From assembly GCA_946478845.1 (NCBI GenBank), contig CAMLDI010000015.1:1-64000 (forward strand): a stretch of DNA of 64,000 bases. The letters are read 5' to 3'. Under the pieces are notes generated by a model. It was not told the DNA's origin. It worked only from the letters and a program-made list of their open reading frames with translations, and searched no databases. A program made the position numbers and the translations under genes. The DNA is from an uncultured Paenibacillaceae bacterium (GTDB taxonomy: Bacteria > Bacillota > Bacilli > Aneurinibacillales > Aneurinibacillaceae). Shown piece by piece: positions 42,621 to 52,061 of the stretch (within the stretch, counting starts at the first letter, position 1; the number at the start of each line of letters is the position of its first letter).

Positions 42621-44714
42621 ATGCTGTTGCAGGATATGATTAATGACCAGATCGTATGTTTGAATTTTGGCGATTGTCTTGAAAAAGCAGTGAAAATTTT
42701 TCGAAACTGCAAGATTGATACCATTCCTGTAGTGAATGAAGAACAGAAGTTAATCAGCGTTTTCACCAAATCAAACCTCTATGATGCCTTGCTCAATGGA
42801 GCAACATTGGAAGACCCTATTGATCCCTATGCCAATAACAATCCCTTTAGCCTTGTTGCAGATATTGCCTTTGATAGGTTAACCCCTATTGTGAAAAAGA
42901 GCCCGGTAGGAGCGGCTCCTGTTACGGATCGGGAGGGGAAAGTGGTTGGGTTGCTCACCAAAGAAAATATGGTCATGACATCTTTGCGAAACCTGGAAAT
43001 GGTGAACTCCCAGCTCAGTGCCATTCTTGATTCCATGTATAACGGTGTCATTGTAGTTAATGATGAAGGCCGGATCTCTTTAATTAACTCAGGGGCAGAG
43101 CGAATATTTAAGACGACCGGAGACCATTGTCTCGGGCGATTGCTCAAGGATGTTTTGCCGGAGTTAGATCTTTCTCCAGCACTGGAAAATGGAGAAGTTA
43201 AAGTAGGCTTGAAATTCAAATATGAAGAGATGACGACCATTGCTAATATTACTCCTTTAACAGATGGAAATGCCATTGTTGGTGCCATTGCTATTTTTCA
43301 GGATCTGACAGACTTAGAACAGGTGGCAAGGGAACTGGAAATTGTGAAAGGATTGAATACAACCCTTGATACGGTTCTTAATATTATTTATGACGGGATT
43401 ATTGTCATTGATGAGAATGGGTATATTTCTCTCAGTAACCGGGTATTACGTGAGTTTATGGAACTGGCGCCAGAACAACTCACGGGGAAACACATTACGG
43501 AACTCTTTCCCGATAGCCGGCTCCATATTGTGGCCAAAACAGGGATACCAGAAACCGGGGACATTCAGCATATTCAGGGGAAACCTTTGATTGTTTCTAA
43601 GCTCCCCATTGTAAAGGATGGGAAAGTGGCAGGGGCAGTAGGGAAGATTACCTTTCCCCAGATGGCAGAAATCCGGGAGTTGGCAGATAATTTATCTTTT
43701 TTGCAGAACAAGGTGGCCTATTATCAAGAAGAACTGGAAAGGACCAAAAAAGCCCATGGGGTGTTGGATGATTTGATCGCCGAAAGTGCCATTATGAAAC
43801 GAATTAAGGGGGAAATTGCTTATGTAGCTAAAAGTACCTCTACGGTATTAATTACAGGGGAGAGTGGGACAGGGAAAGAAGTGATTGCTCAGGCGATTCA
43901 TCGATGCAGTGACCGAAAAGAAGGTTCCTTTATTAAAGTCAATTGTGCAGCAATTCCTGAAAACTTGCTAGAGGCAGAGATTTTTGGCTATGCTTCCGGT
44001 GCCTTTACAGGAGCCTTAAAGGGCGGAAAACCGGGACGATTTGAACTGGCGGATGGAGGAACGATTTTTCTTGATGAAGTGGGAGATATGCCTATGGTCC
44101 TCCAGGCCAAAATTTTACGGGTCATTCAAGAACGGGAATTTGAGAGGTTGGGAGATACGAGAACCCGTAAGGTGAATGTGCGTATTTTGGCTGCGACAAA
44201 TAAAGATTTGCAAAAAGCCATTGCCAATGGGGAGTTTAGGGAAGACCTCTATTATCGCTTGAATGTGATTGGGTTTCATCTGCCACCTCTTCGGGAGCAT
44301 CCTGAAGATATTCCCCCTTTAGCCGAAAAGTTTATTCGTAAATATAATCGCCTTCTTCGTGGTGGGATTACGGGAGTTTCCGAAAAGGTAATGGAAGTCT
44401 TGGGAAACTACCATTGGCCGGGGAATATTCGAGAATTAGAGAATGTCATTGAGCGGGCTGTAAACTATGCTCGTTCAGGGGTGATTCAACAGGCACACCT
44501 TCCTTCCTATTTGTGCAGTACTCTTGAGCCTGTGACCGTACAGGGGACATTCGAGAAAGATACATATCAAAACAAATTAATAGAAACGGAAAAAGAAATG
44601 ATTTTGTCCGCCATTCAAAAGGCCGGGGGCAATAAGACAAGAGCGGCGAAACTGCTTAATTTAAGCCGGTCAAGATTATATGTAAAAATGAAAAGGTATG
44701 GAATCATTGAATAA
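42621..44714 (+). CDS. Sigma-54 activator with CBS, PAS and Fis-type HTH domains
   Basis: A 697-residue enhancer-binding protein. Residues 1-130 hold two CBS repeats (adenine nucleotide or CoA-type ligand sensing). PAS domains lie at about 135-245 and 250-350, followed by a short coiled coil. The AAA+ domain has Walker A GESGTGKE (413-420), the sigma-54 contact loop GAFTGA (460-465) and Walker B GGTIFLDEVGD. A Fis-type HTH closes the protein (NKTRAAKLLNLSRSRLYVKMKRYG). It should open a sigma-54 promoter by ATP hydrolysis, and one lies directly downstream before the acyl-CoA operon. There is no receiver domain, so a small ligand is the likely signal. GGGGAGGTTTG precedes the ATG. Confidence 0.92.
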   Translation: MLLQDMINDQIVCLNFGDCLEKAVKIFRNCKIDTIPVVNEEQKLISVFTKSNLYDALLNGATLEDPIDPYANNNPFSLVADIAFDRLTPIVKKSPVGAAPVTDREGKVVGLLTKENMVMTSLRNLEMVNSQLSAILDSMYNGVIVVNDEGRISLINSGAERIFKTTGDHCLGRLLKDVLPELDLSPALENGEVKVGLKFKYEEMTTIANITPLTDGNAIVGAIAIFQDLTDLEQVARELEIVKGLNTTLDTVLNIIYDGIIVIDENGYISLSNRVLREFMELAPEQLTGKHITELFPDSRLHIVAKTGIPETGDIQHIQGKPLIVSKLPIVKDGKVAGAVGKITFPQMAEIRELADNLSFLQNKVAYYQEELERTKKAHGVLDDLIAESAIMKRIKGEIAYVAKSTSTVLITGESGTGKEVIAQAIHRCSDRKEGSFIKVNCAAIPENLLEAEIFGYASGAFTGALKGGKPGRFELADGGTIFLDEVGDMPMVLQAKILRVIQEREFERLGDTRTRKVNVRILAATNKDLQKAIANGEFREDLYYRLNVIGFHLPPLREHPEDIPPLAEKFIRKYNRLLRGGITGVSEKVMEVLGNYHWPGNIRELENVIERAVNYARSGVIQQAHLPSYLCSTLEPVTVQGTFEKDTYQNKLIETEKEMILSAIQKAGGNKTRAAKLLNLSRSRLYVKMKRYGIIE

Positions 44715-44729
44715 TGAAGATGTGTGTTT

Positions 44730-44777
44730 TGTCCTGAGGTGTCCTGTAAACAAGATAGTTGTCCTGTTTACAGGACA
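44730..44777. promoter_or_regulatory. Upstream activating repeats for the sigma-54 activator
   Basis: TGTCCTG occurs at 44730, 44740 and 44760, that is, at 10- and 20-bp spacing on the same helix face. An inverted copy CAGGACA at 44771-44777 makes the palindrome TGTCCTGTTTACAGGACA. The block sits about 75-120 bp before the -24/-12 promoter, the usual place for enhancer sites. The palindrome is followed by T6 and might also act as a terminator for the activator gene. Confidence 0.65.
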
Positions 44778-44851
44778 TTTTTTGTTCCCCCTTTTTTCTG
44801 CATATTTTGATTTTATCCGTTTTTATTAGGCACTCCCTCCTTTTATCAAAG

Positions 44852-44868
44852 TTGGCATCATTCTTGCT
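44852..44868 (+). promoter_or_regulatory. Sigma-54 (-24/-12) promoter of the acyl-CoA operon
   Basis: TTGGCA-N6-TTGCT has the GG and GC elements 12 nt apart, as sigma-54 requires. The predicted start of transcription is near 44879, about 39 nt before the TTG start of the acyl-CoA dehydrogenase gene. This rules out a translation start upstream. Confidence 0.8.
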
Positions 44869-44917
44869 TCATATATCAATGAGAAGAAGTTTACACAAAG
44901 AGAAAGGGGAAGGGGAT

Positions 44918-46060
44918 TTGGAAAGAATACTGCCTTTTACTGATGAACACATCATGTTTCGCAATACGTTAGCAAAGTTTGTAGCTGCCGAAGTGGTTCC
45001 TCATTATGAAGAGTGGGAAAAACAGGGATTAGTTCCCCGTGAGGTCTATCAGAAAATGGGGGGATTTGGTTTTCTCTGCCCCTGGGCTGAAGAAAAATAC
45101 GGTGGAGGGGAAGGAGATTTTCTCTATTCGGTTATCCTTGCCGAAGAATTGGCCGGACAAGGTGTTAGAGGAGTTTTTGCCTGGCTACACAGCGATATTG
45201 TGGCTCCGTACCTTGCGACCTTTGGCAATGAAGAACAGAAAATGAAGTGGTTAACAGGATGTGTAAGTGGAGAAACCATTCTAGCTGTAGCCATGACGGA
45301 AGAAGGAGCAGGTTCAGACCTTGCGTCCATGCGGACAAGAGCGGTGAAGGATGGGGATAGTTACATCATCAATGGGTCTAAAACTTTTATTTCCAATGGC
45401 ATTCTTGCTGACCTGGTTATTGTTGCCGCAAAAACAGATCCAGCGGCAGGAGCGAAGGGAATTTCCCTTTTTGTTGTGGAACGGGATACCCAGGGTTTTG
45501 TCAGGGGTAACAAAATAGAAAAAGTAGGGTTGCATGCCCAGGACACCGCTGAATTATTTTTTGAAGAGTGTCGGGTCCCAGCTGGGAACCTGTTGGGCGA
45601 AGAAGGGATGGGATTTGCTTATCTGATGCAAAAACTACAGCAGGAGCGGCTCATGGTTTCGATTGTGGCCCAGGCTTCTGCGGAACGTGCTTTGAATCTT
45701 ACCCTTGAGTATGTAAAGCATCGGAAGGTATTCGGTAAATCATTAGGTTCTTTGCAAAATACCCAGTTTACATTGGCGGAGATCGCAAGCGAGATTCAGG
45801 TGGGGAGAAGTTTTCTCGATACCTTGATTCTGAAACATAAGGAAGGAAAGGAAATCGTCCAGGAAGTGAGTATGGCGAAATACTGGATTTGCGAGATGGA
45901 AAATAGAGTAACTACCCGCTGTTTACAACTGTTTGGCGGATACGGGTATTGCAAAGAGTATGAGATTTCCCGGCTATGGACGGATGCAAGAATTGAAACC
46001 ATTTATGCGGGTACTTCTGAAGTGATGAAACTCATTATTAGCAAGGGATTAGGATTATAG
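44918..46060 (+). CDS. Acyl-CoA dehydrogenase (LCAD/IVD-type active site)
   Basis: A 380-residue FAD enzyme that makes the alpha-beta double bond in acyl-CoA. It carries the family signatures (AMTEEGAGSDLASMRT, QLFGGYGYCKEY). At the usual catalytic Glu position the sequence reads IYAGTSE (Ala), but Glu243 in LQQERLM matches the alternative catalytic Glu of long-chain and isovaleryl-CoA dehydrogenases. It is therefore active but of that branch. TTG 44918 follows AAAGGGGAAGGGG. In-frame codons further up (ATG 44879 and earlier) lie at or before the predicted transcription start. It is first in the sigma-54 operon, 15 nt before the SDR gene. Confidence 0.9.
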   Translation: MERILPFTDEHIMFRNTLAKFVAAEVVPHYEEWEKQGLVPREVYQKMGGFGFLCPWAEEKYGGGEGDFLYSVILAEELAGQGVRGVFAWLHSDIVAPYLATFGNEEQKMKWLTGCVSGETILAVAMTEEGAGSDLASMRTRAVKDGDSYIINGSKTFISNGILADLVIVAAKTDPAAGAKGISLFVVERDTQGFVRGNKIEKVGLHAQDTAELFFEECRVPAGNLLGEEGMGFAYLMQKLQQERLMVSIVAQASAERALNLTLEYVKHRKVFGKSLGSLQNTQFTLAEIASEIQVGRSFLDTLILKHKEGKEIVQEVSMAKYWICEMENRVTTRCLQLFGGYGYCKEYEISRLWTDARIETIYAGTSEVMKLIISKGLGL

Positions 46061-46075
46061 AAAGGGGATCTGGAC

Positions 46076-46843
46076 ATGATTATTCAAGGAAAAACAGCCA
46101 TGATTTCAGGGGGAGCTTCCGGTTTAGGAGAAGCAACGGCTCGCAGGTTAATGAATGAAGGAGCCCATGTCGTGCTCCTTGATATAAATGAAGAAAAGGG
46201 TACAAGACTTGCAGAAGAGTTAGGGGAGAGGGTTCTCTTTATAAAAACAAATCTAGTAGAAACAGAAAGCATCGAGGCAGCGATAGATTTAGCCATTGAG
46301 AGATTTGACAGCATTGATATTGTGGTCAATTGTGCGGGAATTGTGGCTGGTATGAAGGTTGCCGGAAAAAAGGGACCTCATGATCTGGAAACCTTTAAAA
46401 AAGTGATTGATGTGAATCTCATCGGGGTGTTTGATCTTGTGCGCCAGGCCGCCAGTAAAATGTTATTGAATGAAATCAATGAAGAAGGTGGGAAAGGGGT
46501 CATTATTAATACGGCTTCCGTCGCGGCATTTGACGGCCAGATTGGCCAGGCCGCCTATACCGCAAGTAAAGCAGCCATTGCGGGAATGACCCTGCCCCTT
46601 GCACGGGATCTGGCAGTAGAGGGTGTGCGGGTTTGTGCTATTGCCCCGGGAATATTTAATACACCTATGATGGCGGGACTCCCCGCGGCGGTTCGTGAAT
46701 CCCTGGGGAAATCTGTGCCTTTCCCCTCTCGTCTGGGCCATGCTGATGAATATGCCATGCTGGTCCAACAAATTATTGAAAATCCAATGCTCAATGGAGA
46801 AACCATCCGCTTAGACGGAGCCATTCGAATGGCACCTCGGTAA
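46076..46843 (+). CDS. Short-chain dehydrogenase, likely 3-hydroxyacyl-CoA dehydrogenase
   Basis: A 255-residue SDR of the type II 3-hydroxyacyl-CoA dehydrogenase (HSD17B10-like) type. The NAD site is GGASGLGEATA. Asp after VVLL (VVLLDINEE) favours NAD over NADP. The catalytic set is Ser148, Tyr161 and Lys165 (YTASK). The C-terminal part (PFPSRLGHADEYAMLVQQII) is typical of that group. It would oxidise the hydroxyacyl-CoA to ketoacyl-CoA. AAAGGGGATCTGG lies before the ATG. Confidence 0.88.
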   Translation: MIIQGKTAMISGGASGLGEATARRLMNEGAHVVLLDINEEKGTRLAEELGERVLFIKTNLVETESIEAAIDLAIERFDSIDIVVNCAGIVAGMKVAGKKGPHDLETFKKVIDVNLIGVFDLVRQAASKMLLNEINEEGGKGVIINTASVAAFDGQIGQAAYTASKAAIAGMTLPLARDLAVEGVRVCAIAPGIFNTPMMAGLPAAVRESLGKSVPFPSRLGHADEYAMLVQQIIENPMLNGETIRLDGAIRMAPR

Positions 46844-46874
46844 AACCAAGAACAATCAAAAAGGGGGGAAAGTC

Positions 46875-48050
46875 ATGAGAAAAGTAGCAGTGGTGGGTGT
46901 GGGACACTCCAAGTTTATGTTTAACTCACCGAAAACAGGGGTGGAGATGCTGTCGGAAGTGTCCATGGATGCCCTGAATGAAGCCAATTTATCACCCAAA
47001 GATGTACAGGCTGTTTTTATAGGCAATGTATTAGGAGACTTCTCGGAAGGGCAGGGGATGATGCAGTCTTTTTTCGCCAATGATATTGGCTGTTTCAATG
47101 TTCCTGCTACCAGGTTTGAAGGAGCTTGTGCTTCCGGAAGTATGGCCGTAAGGGACGCCTTTATGTGGGTGGCCTCCGGTTTTTATGACATTGTGCTGGT
47201 GGGGGGCGTGGAAAAAGCAACGGCCATGGATACCCCTTTGGCCACACGTACCTTTGCCATGTTTGGAGACAGCCGCTATGAGTATCCTGCAGGGTTTACC
47301 TTCCCAGGTGCTTTTGCGTTGCTGGCACACCTTTATTCCAGTGAGTATGGGATTCCTTTGGAACGTCTCACGGAACAAATGGCTTCTGTATCTGTTCAAT
47401 CCCATTACTATGGGATGAAGAACCCCAACGCCCAGTTTCATAAGGAAATATCCGTTGCAGACGTGTTAAAAAGTCCTATGGTCACCACACCCATCAAATT
47501 GCTAGATGCCTGTCCTTTTACAGATGGAGCGGCTGCCATAGTCATCGCATCAGAAGAGGTAGCTAAGAGATTAACCGATAAACCCGTTTATTTTGCCGGG
47601 GTGGGCCAAACTTCTTCCGGAAAATTAAGTTCTCAGTATAAACATTTACCGAGAATTAGGGCGAGAGAATTAGCGGCAGAACAAGCTTATAAAATGGCTG
47701 GATTGACGCCAAAAGACATCCATGTGTGTGAACTTCACGATTGTTTTAGTATTGCTGCACTCATTGCAGCAGAAGGACTGGGATTCTTCGAACCGGGAAC
47801 CGCAGGGGAAGCCTGGGAACGGGGAGAGACCCGGCTTGAAGGGAAAATCCCCATTAATATGTCCGGGGGATTAAAGGCAAAAGGACATCCCATTGGAGCT
47901 ACGGGGGTTTCTCAGGTTACGGAAATTACACGCCAACTAAGAGGGGAATTAGGGGAACAGGAAAGGCAGGTAGAAGGAGCAAAGGTGGGTCTCATCGATA
48001 CCCTTGGTGGGGATGGGGTCATTGTGAATATGATCCTTTCTATGACCTAG
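46875..48050 (+). CDS. SCP2-type thiolase
   Basis: A 391-residue thiolase of the SCPx/archaeal acetyl-CoA acetyltransferase-like class. The nucleophile is Cys85 in EGACASGSMA. The His in CELHDCFS and the GHPIGATG loop complete the site. These enzymes cleave 3-ketoacyl-CoA and typically work with a small DUF35 OB-fold protein, which is the next gene. GGGGGGAAAG precedes the ATG. The class is often linked to branched-chain or unusual acyl substrates. Confidence 0.9.
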   Translation: MRKVAVVGVGHSKFMFNSPKTGVEMLSEVSMDALNEANLSPKDVQAVFIGNVLGDFSEGQGMMQSFFANDIGCFNVPATRFEGACASGSMAVRDAFMWVASGFYDIVLVGGVEKATAMDTPLATRTFAMFGDSRYEYPAGFTFPGAFALLAHLYSSEYGIPLERLTEQMASVSVQSHYYGMKNPNAQFHKEISVADVLKSPMVTTPIKLLDACPFTDGAAAIVIASEEVAKRLTDKPVYFAGVGQTSSGKLSSQYKHLPRIRARELAAEQAYKMAGLTPKDIHVCELHDCFSIAALIAAEGLGFFEPGTAGEAWERGETRLEGKIPINMSGGLKAKGHPIGATGVSQVTEITRQLRGELGEQERQVEGAKVGLIDTLGGDGVIVNMILSMT

Positions 48051-48079
48051 GGAAAAAAATGAATGGAGGAGGGATTAGG

Positions 48080-48490
48080 TTGGAGTATAAGCTGACTTTT
48101 AAAGAGTACAGTTCTTCATTAAAAGAAAATAAATTATTGGGGTTAAAATGCAATGACTGCGAGACAGTAACCTGCCCACCCCAAATGGTGTGCCATGGAT
48201 GCGCCAGTACCAACCAGGAGGTGGTTGAGATGAAGGGGCAAGGGAGGATTGTTACCTTTACCACCTCATATATTGCAGCAGAAGGCCGTGAGAGTGAAGC
48301 CCCTTATACCATTGTAATGGTTGAACTGGATGAAGGTCCCTGGATTATGGGGAATTTAATGAATAGGGACCCAGAGGAAGTGAATATGGAGATCATTGGG
48401 AAACGGGTGCATTTAGGCCATAAGGTGTTTCCAGGTGATAAATATTCAAATGGAGAAGCTGCCCGGCCTTTGTTTCGTTTGATCGATTAA
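48080..48490 (+). CDS. Zn-ribbon OB-fold (DUF35) thiolase partner
   Basis: A 136-residue protein with a rubredoxin-like zinc ribbon (CNDCETVTCPPQMVCHGC) followed by an OB fold (GQGRIVTFTTSYIA, PYTIVMVELDEGPWIMGNL). DUF35 proteins bind the thiolase and may hold acyl-CoA. TTG 48080 lies 7 nt after GGAGGAGGG; the ATG at 48059 precedes that site. It starts 29 nt after the thiolase stop. Confidence 0.88.
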   Translation: MEYKLTFKEYSSSLKENKLLGLKCNDCETVTCPPQMVCHGCASTNQEVVEMKGQGRIVTFTTSYIAAEGRESEAPYTIVMVELDEGPWIMGNLMNRDPEEVNMEIIGKRVHLGHKVFPGDKYSNGEAARPLFRLID

Positions 48491-48527
48491 TTCAGAATCA
48501 TGTCCAATTACTGAAGGGGGTAAATCG

Positions 48528-50144
48528 ATGAGCTGTGAAAGTATCAACGACCAGGTTCGATCTTTAATTGCAAAATATGAAGGTGAAGAGATTTCTATTG
48601 CCGGGTTATTATGTGACAATCATGCTGAAACTCCTGAGAAAGTTGGCCTGATATACGAAAATGGGAGCGGGGAAAGCATACAGTACACCTTTGCCCAACT
48701 CAAAGAACTGTCATCAAAGTTTGCAGGTGCTTTAGTAAAAATGGGCATTCGAAAAGGGGACCGGGTGGGCATTATGTTGCCAAAATGCCCTGAGATGGTC
48801 ATTGCTGCCCTGGGGATTTGGCGCCTGGGTGCCGTTTATTTGCCCCTGTTTACTGCTTTTGGCCCTGAGGCAATCAAACATCGGGTAATCGACAGTGGTG
48901 CGAAAATGGTGATTACCGATGATAAAAATTACCCTAAACTACAAGAATTGTTATCAATCTTTCCTGTAAAAGTGGTAGTCGTGTCAAAGGATACAGGCGG
49001 CTTTTGGGATGAAATAGAAAAAGCTAATCCTGTGGAAAAGTCAACCCTGGTAGAGGGTGACGACTTAGTAGGATTACTATATACCTCAGGTACCACAGGG
49101 AATCCAAAAGGGGTAGAAATACCTATGAAAGCTCTTGCATCAATGGAAGCATATATGAGGTTTGCTCTGGAAGTGCGAGAGGAAGATGTTTATTTGAACC
49201 TGGCAGACCCTGGCTGGGCTTTTGGTTTATATTTCAATTTAATTGGGCCACTTTTACTGGGAAAAGGGATCTTATTTTACGGAAGTCCTTTTAATCCTCT
49301 AGAAGTCTATAGGGTCATGGAAAAGTATCACGTCACCAATTTTGCTGCTGCTCCTACTGCTTACAAAGGATTGATGAACGTTGGTGACAATATAGCAGAT
49401 ATGTATCACCTGAATTTACGTGTTGCCTCCAGTGCGGGTGAACCCCTCAATCCTAGTATCGTCGTCTGGGCCCGACAAGCATGGGGGATTCCTATTTATG
49501 ACCATTTTGGCCAGACTGAATTGGGAATGGTTATTAATAATCACCACCATCCTGATCTTGAAGAAATGATTAAGCCAGGCTCCATGGGGAAATCAACCCC
49601 TGGATTTAGGATGGTGGTTCTTGATGGGGAAGGACGGGAACTTGCCCCTAACCAGGAAGGGCAACTCGCTGTTGATACCCTGAATTCTCCTTTGTGTTGG
49701 TTTAAACGGTATTGGAATGATGTGGAACGGACAAAAAGTAAATATAGTTTAGATGGACGGTATATATTGGTTGGGGATGAAGCAAGCATCGATGATGAGG
49801 GTTATTTCTTCTTTTCTGGACGGGCAGATGACATTATTTTAAGTGCGGGTTACCGGATCGGCCCTTTTGAAGTGGAAAGTGTTTTGATGGAACATCATGC
49901 CGTTGCTGAAGTGGCTGTGATTGGCGTTCCTGACGAGCTCCGCAATGAAGTGGTGAAAGCCTATGTGGTGCTAACAGAAGGGGTTTCGCCAGGTGAAGAG
50001 CTTGGGAAAGAGTTGAGCCAATTTGTTAAAGAACGATTATCTGCCCATGAATACCCGCGGCAAGTGGAGTTTTTAAAGGAACTTCCGAAAACCCCTAGCG
50101 GTAAAATTCAGCGGTTCTTGTTGAAAACCCTGATTTCAAAATAA
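48528..50144 (+). CDS. Acyl-CoA synthetase (AMP-forming)
   Basis: A 538-residue ANL-family ligase. It shows the P-loop YTSGTTGNPKG (about 185-195), YDHFGQTELG (A5 motif), GDEASIDDEGYFFFSGRADD (A7-A8) and the C-terminal catalytic Lys in TPSGKIQR. It activates a carboxylic acid to acyl-CoA and would feed the operon; the sequence resembles acetyl/propionyl to medium-chain ligases. GGGGG before the ATG serves as ribosome site. It is the last gene of the sigma-54 operon. No clear terminator was found after it. Confidence 0.9.
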   Translation: MSCESINDQVRSLIAKYEGEEISIAGLLCDNHAETPEKVGLIYENGSGESIQYTFAQLKELSSKFAGALVKMGIRKGDRVGIMLPKCPEMVIAALGIWRLGAVYLPLFTAFGPEAIKHRVIDSGAKMVITDDKNYPKLQELLSIFPVKVVVVSKDTGGFWDEIEKANPVEKSTLVEGDDLVGLLYTSGTTGNPKGVEIPMKALASMEAYMRFALEVREEDVYLNLADPGWAFGLYFNLIGPLLLGKGILFYGSPFNPLEVYRVMEKYHVTNFAAAPTAYKGLMNVGDNIADMYHLNLRVASSAGEPLNPSIVVWARQAWGIPIYDHFGQTELGMVINNHHHPDLEEMIKPGSMGKSTPGFRMVVLDGEGRELAPNQEGQLAVDTLNSPLCWFKRYWNDVERTKSKYSLDGRYILVGDEASIDDEGYFFFSGRADDIILSAGYRIGPFEVESVLMEHHAVAEVAVIGVPDELRNEVVKAYVVLTEGVSPGEELGKELSQFVKERLSAHEYPRQVEFLKELPKTPSGKIQRFLLKTLISK

Positions 50145-50237
50145 AGGGTTTTCATACCCTGCTGAATTGGGCACGAAAAGTCGGATGGGGATGTTCAATT
50201 CCTGCTATTCTATGGATAAATGAAGGGAGGTTATGGG

Positions 50238-51110
50238 ATGGACTCGGTTCAGCACATGAATAATGCCATGAACTATATTGAAGAACATCTTACTGATGAG
50301 ATTGATTTTAAAGAAGTAGAACGGCTGGCTCTTTGTTCCGAGTATCATTTTAAACGGATGTTTTCTTTTCTTGCGGGAATCTCCCTATCAGAATACATTC
50401 GTCGCAGAAGGCTGACTCTGGCTGCTTTTGACATGCAAAATACCGTGGTAAGAGTCATTGATGTAGCCATTAAATATGGCTACAACTCCCCCGATTCTTT
50501 CGGGAGAGCCTTTCAACAACTCCATGGAATCACTCCTTCAGAGGCAAGAAAACATGGCCATCCACTGAAGTCTTATCTCCCTATGACCTTCCATTTATCC
50601 ATAAAAGGGGGAAATGAAATGAACTATCGCATTGTGGAAAAAGAGCCATTTTCCATTGTAGGGATTATGAAAAGGGTGCCTATTGTTTTCCATGGAGTGA
50701 ACCCAGAGATTGCCGGGATGTGGCAAAGTTTAACCATGGATAACATTCATTCATTAAAAAGCCTTTCCAATGTTGAACCATTGGGGCTCCTGAGTGCCTC
50801 CACCAATTTTTCCGAAGGCAGAATGGAGGAAAAAGGGGAGTTGGACCATTATATTGGGGTTGCTACCACGCAGGAGTGTCCTGCAGAGTTTACAAAGCTT
50901 GAAGTTCCAACTTCAACCTGGGCCGTATTTGAAGCGGTTGGGCCTTTTCCCGATACTTTGCAGGATGTATGGGGACGCATTTATTCGGAATGGTTCCCAT
51001 CCTCAAACTATCAACTAACCCAGGGGCCGGAAATCTTGTGGAATGAGAATAAAGATACTTCCTCGCCTACATTTAAAAGCGAGATATGGATCCCAATTAA
51101 GAAAAGGTAA
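50238..51110 (+). CDS. AraC-type regulator with GyrI-like ligand domain
   Basis: A 290-residue regulator. Residues 1-110 are the double helix-turn-helix of the AraC/XylS family ([41 protein letters not shown]). Residues 125-290 are a GyrI/effector-binding domain ([18 protein letters not shown] ... SEIWIPIKK) that binds small hydrophobic molecules, as in Rob-like multidrug regulators. ATG 50238 lies 7 nt after GGAGG. Target genes are not evident. It stands alone before a terminator. Confidence 0.88.
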   Translation: MDSVQHMNNAMNYIEEHLTDEIDFKEVERLALCSEYHFKRMFSFLAGISLSEYIRRRRLTLAAFDMQNTVVRVIDVAIKYGYNSPDSFGRAFQQLHGITPSEARKHGHPLKSYLPMTFHLSIKGGNEMNYRIVEKEPFSIVGIMKRVPIVFHGVNPEIAGMWQSLTMDNIHSLKSLSNVEPLGLLSASTNFSEGRMEEKGELDHYIGVATTQECPAEFTKLEVPTSTWAVFEAVGPFPDTLQDVWGRIYSEWFPSSNYQLTQGPEILWNENKDTSSPTFKSEIWIPIKKR

Positions 51111-51117
51111 GAATTAT

Positions 51118-51146
51118 AGAGCTGTTTTTTGACAGCTCTTTTTTTG
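51118..51146 (+). terminator. Terminator after the AraC-type regulator
   Basis: The stem AGAGCTGT / ACAGCTCT with a TTTTTTG loop is followed by a run of seven T. Confidence 0.85.
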
Positions 51147-51218
51147 TTTTAACAACATCATAATACGCCGTTCACCTTTTCTATAATAAACCTAGCAAAA
51201 AGAAAGGGATGATTGGGT

Positions 51219-51794
51219 ATGAAAAAAATAGTGTTGTTTATTTTGATGTTTTCTTTGTTAATTTTATCTCTTAATGGCTGTTCTTTTTTTCAACGGCCGA
51301 ATACGGTGGCGGACCAATTTTTACAGGCATTGAAATCCAATGAGTTTGATAAGATGGCTCCATTGGTTTATACAAAAAAAGGGACAAAAGCGGAATCAAA
51401 AACAACACCGGAAGCATTAAACACTGAAGAAGGAAAAATTATGAAGGCGTTATTTTCTAAAATTTCTTTTGAACCTTCAAAGACTGAGTCAAAAGAAGGG
51501 GATACTGCTGTGGTATCTGTAAAAATTACAACGGTGGATACGAATGTTCTTTATGCAAGGTTAATGCAGGAAGTAATGCCTTTGGCTTTTGCCAGTGCTT
51601 TCGGCGGTGAAGAGGCGCAAACGGAGATTGAAAAAATGATGCCATCCCTCATGTTAAAAAATATTAATGATCCAAATGTGACCATGACTACAAAGGACAT
51701 AAAAATGAATCTAAAAAAAATAGATGGAAAGTATAAAGTGGTAATGGATGATCAACTGTTTAAGGATCTTTTTGGGGATTTTGGGTCGAAGTAA
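51219..51794 (+). CDS. Lipoprotein, DUF4878-like
   Basis: A 191-residue lipoprotein. The signal peptide MKKIVLFILMFSLLILSLNGC ends in a lipobox (LNGC), so the Cys is lipidated outside the membrane. The mature part (DQFLQALKSNEFDKMAPLVYTKKG ...) resembles NTF2-like DUF4878 domains that pack in the envelope; its function is unknown. The start could be TTG 51213 or ATG 51219; the ATG has better spacing from AAAGGGATGA. A terminator overlaps its stop. Confidence 0.78.
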   Translation: MKKIVLFILMFSLLILSLNGCSFFQRPNTVADQFLQALKSNEFDKMAPLVYTKKGTKAESKTTPEALNTEEGKIMKALFSKISFEPSKTESKEGDTAVVSVKITTVDTNVLYARLMQEVMPLAFASAFGGEEAQTEIEKMMPSLMLKNINDPNVTMTTKDIKMNLKKIDGKYKVVMDDQLFKDLFGDFGSK

Positions 51795-51823
51795 AAGGGG
51801 CGGTTAAAGACCGTCCCTTTTAT
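51793..51823 (+). terminator. Terminator of the lipoprotein gene
   Basis: The 12-bp stem AAAAGGGGCGGT / ACCGTCCCTTTT (one G-T pair) has loop TAAAG and begins within the stop codon. Confidence 0.8.
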
Positions 51824-52061
51824 TGTTCCTTTGAAACAGCAGGATTCTTAAATGAATTCGAGTATACAGTAAAGGGGAGATTTCTTTTCCTTTATTGTTA
51901 CGTAAAAGTGAAGAATCAGGAAATACATAAAATAACGGCATTTTTAGGGAGGTTAATACTGTTTCAATTTTTATAATTAATATTATTGAAAACAATTGAA
52001 ATCTAAAATTCTATGTTATAAGATAATTTTAATAATAGATGAAAAATATGGAATTTTTTAA

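Noticed and set aside
44759..44917. N-terminal extension of the acyl-CoA dehydrogenase frame
   Set aside because: It lies mostly before the sigma-54 transcription start at about 44879 and encodes no family sequence; TTG 44918 is the better start.
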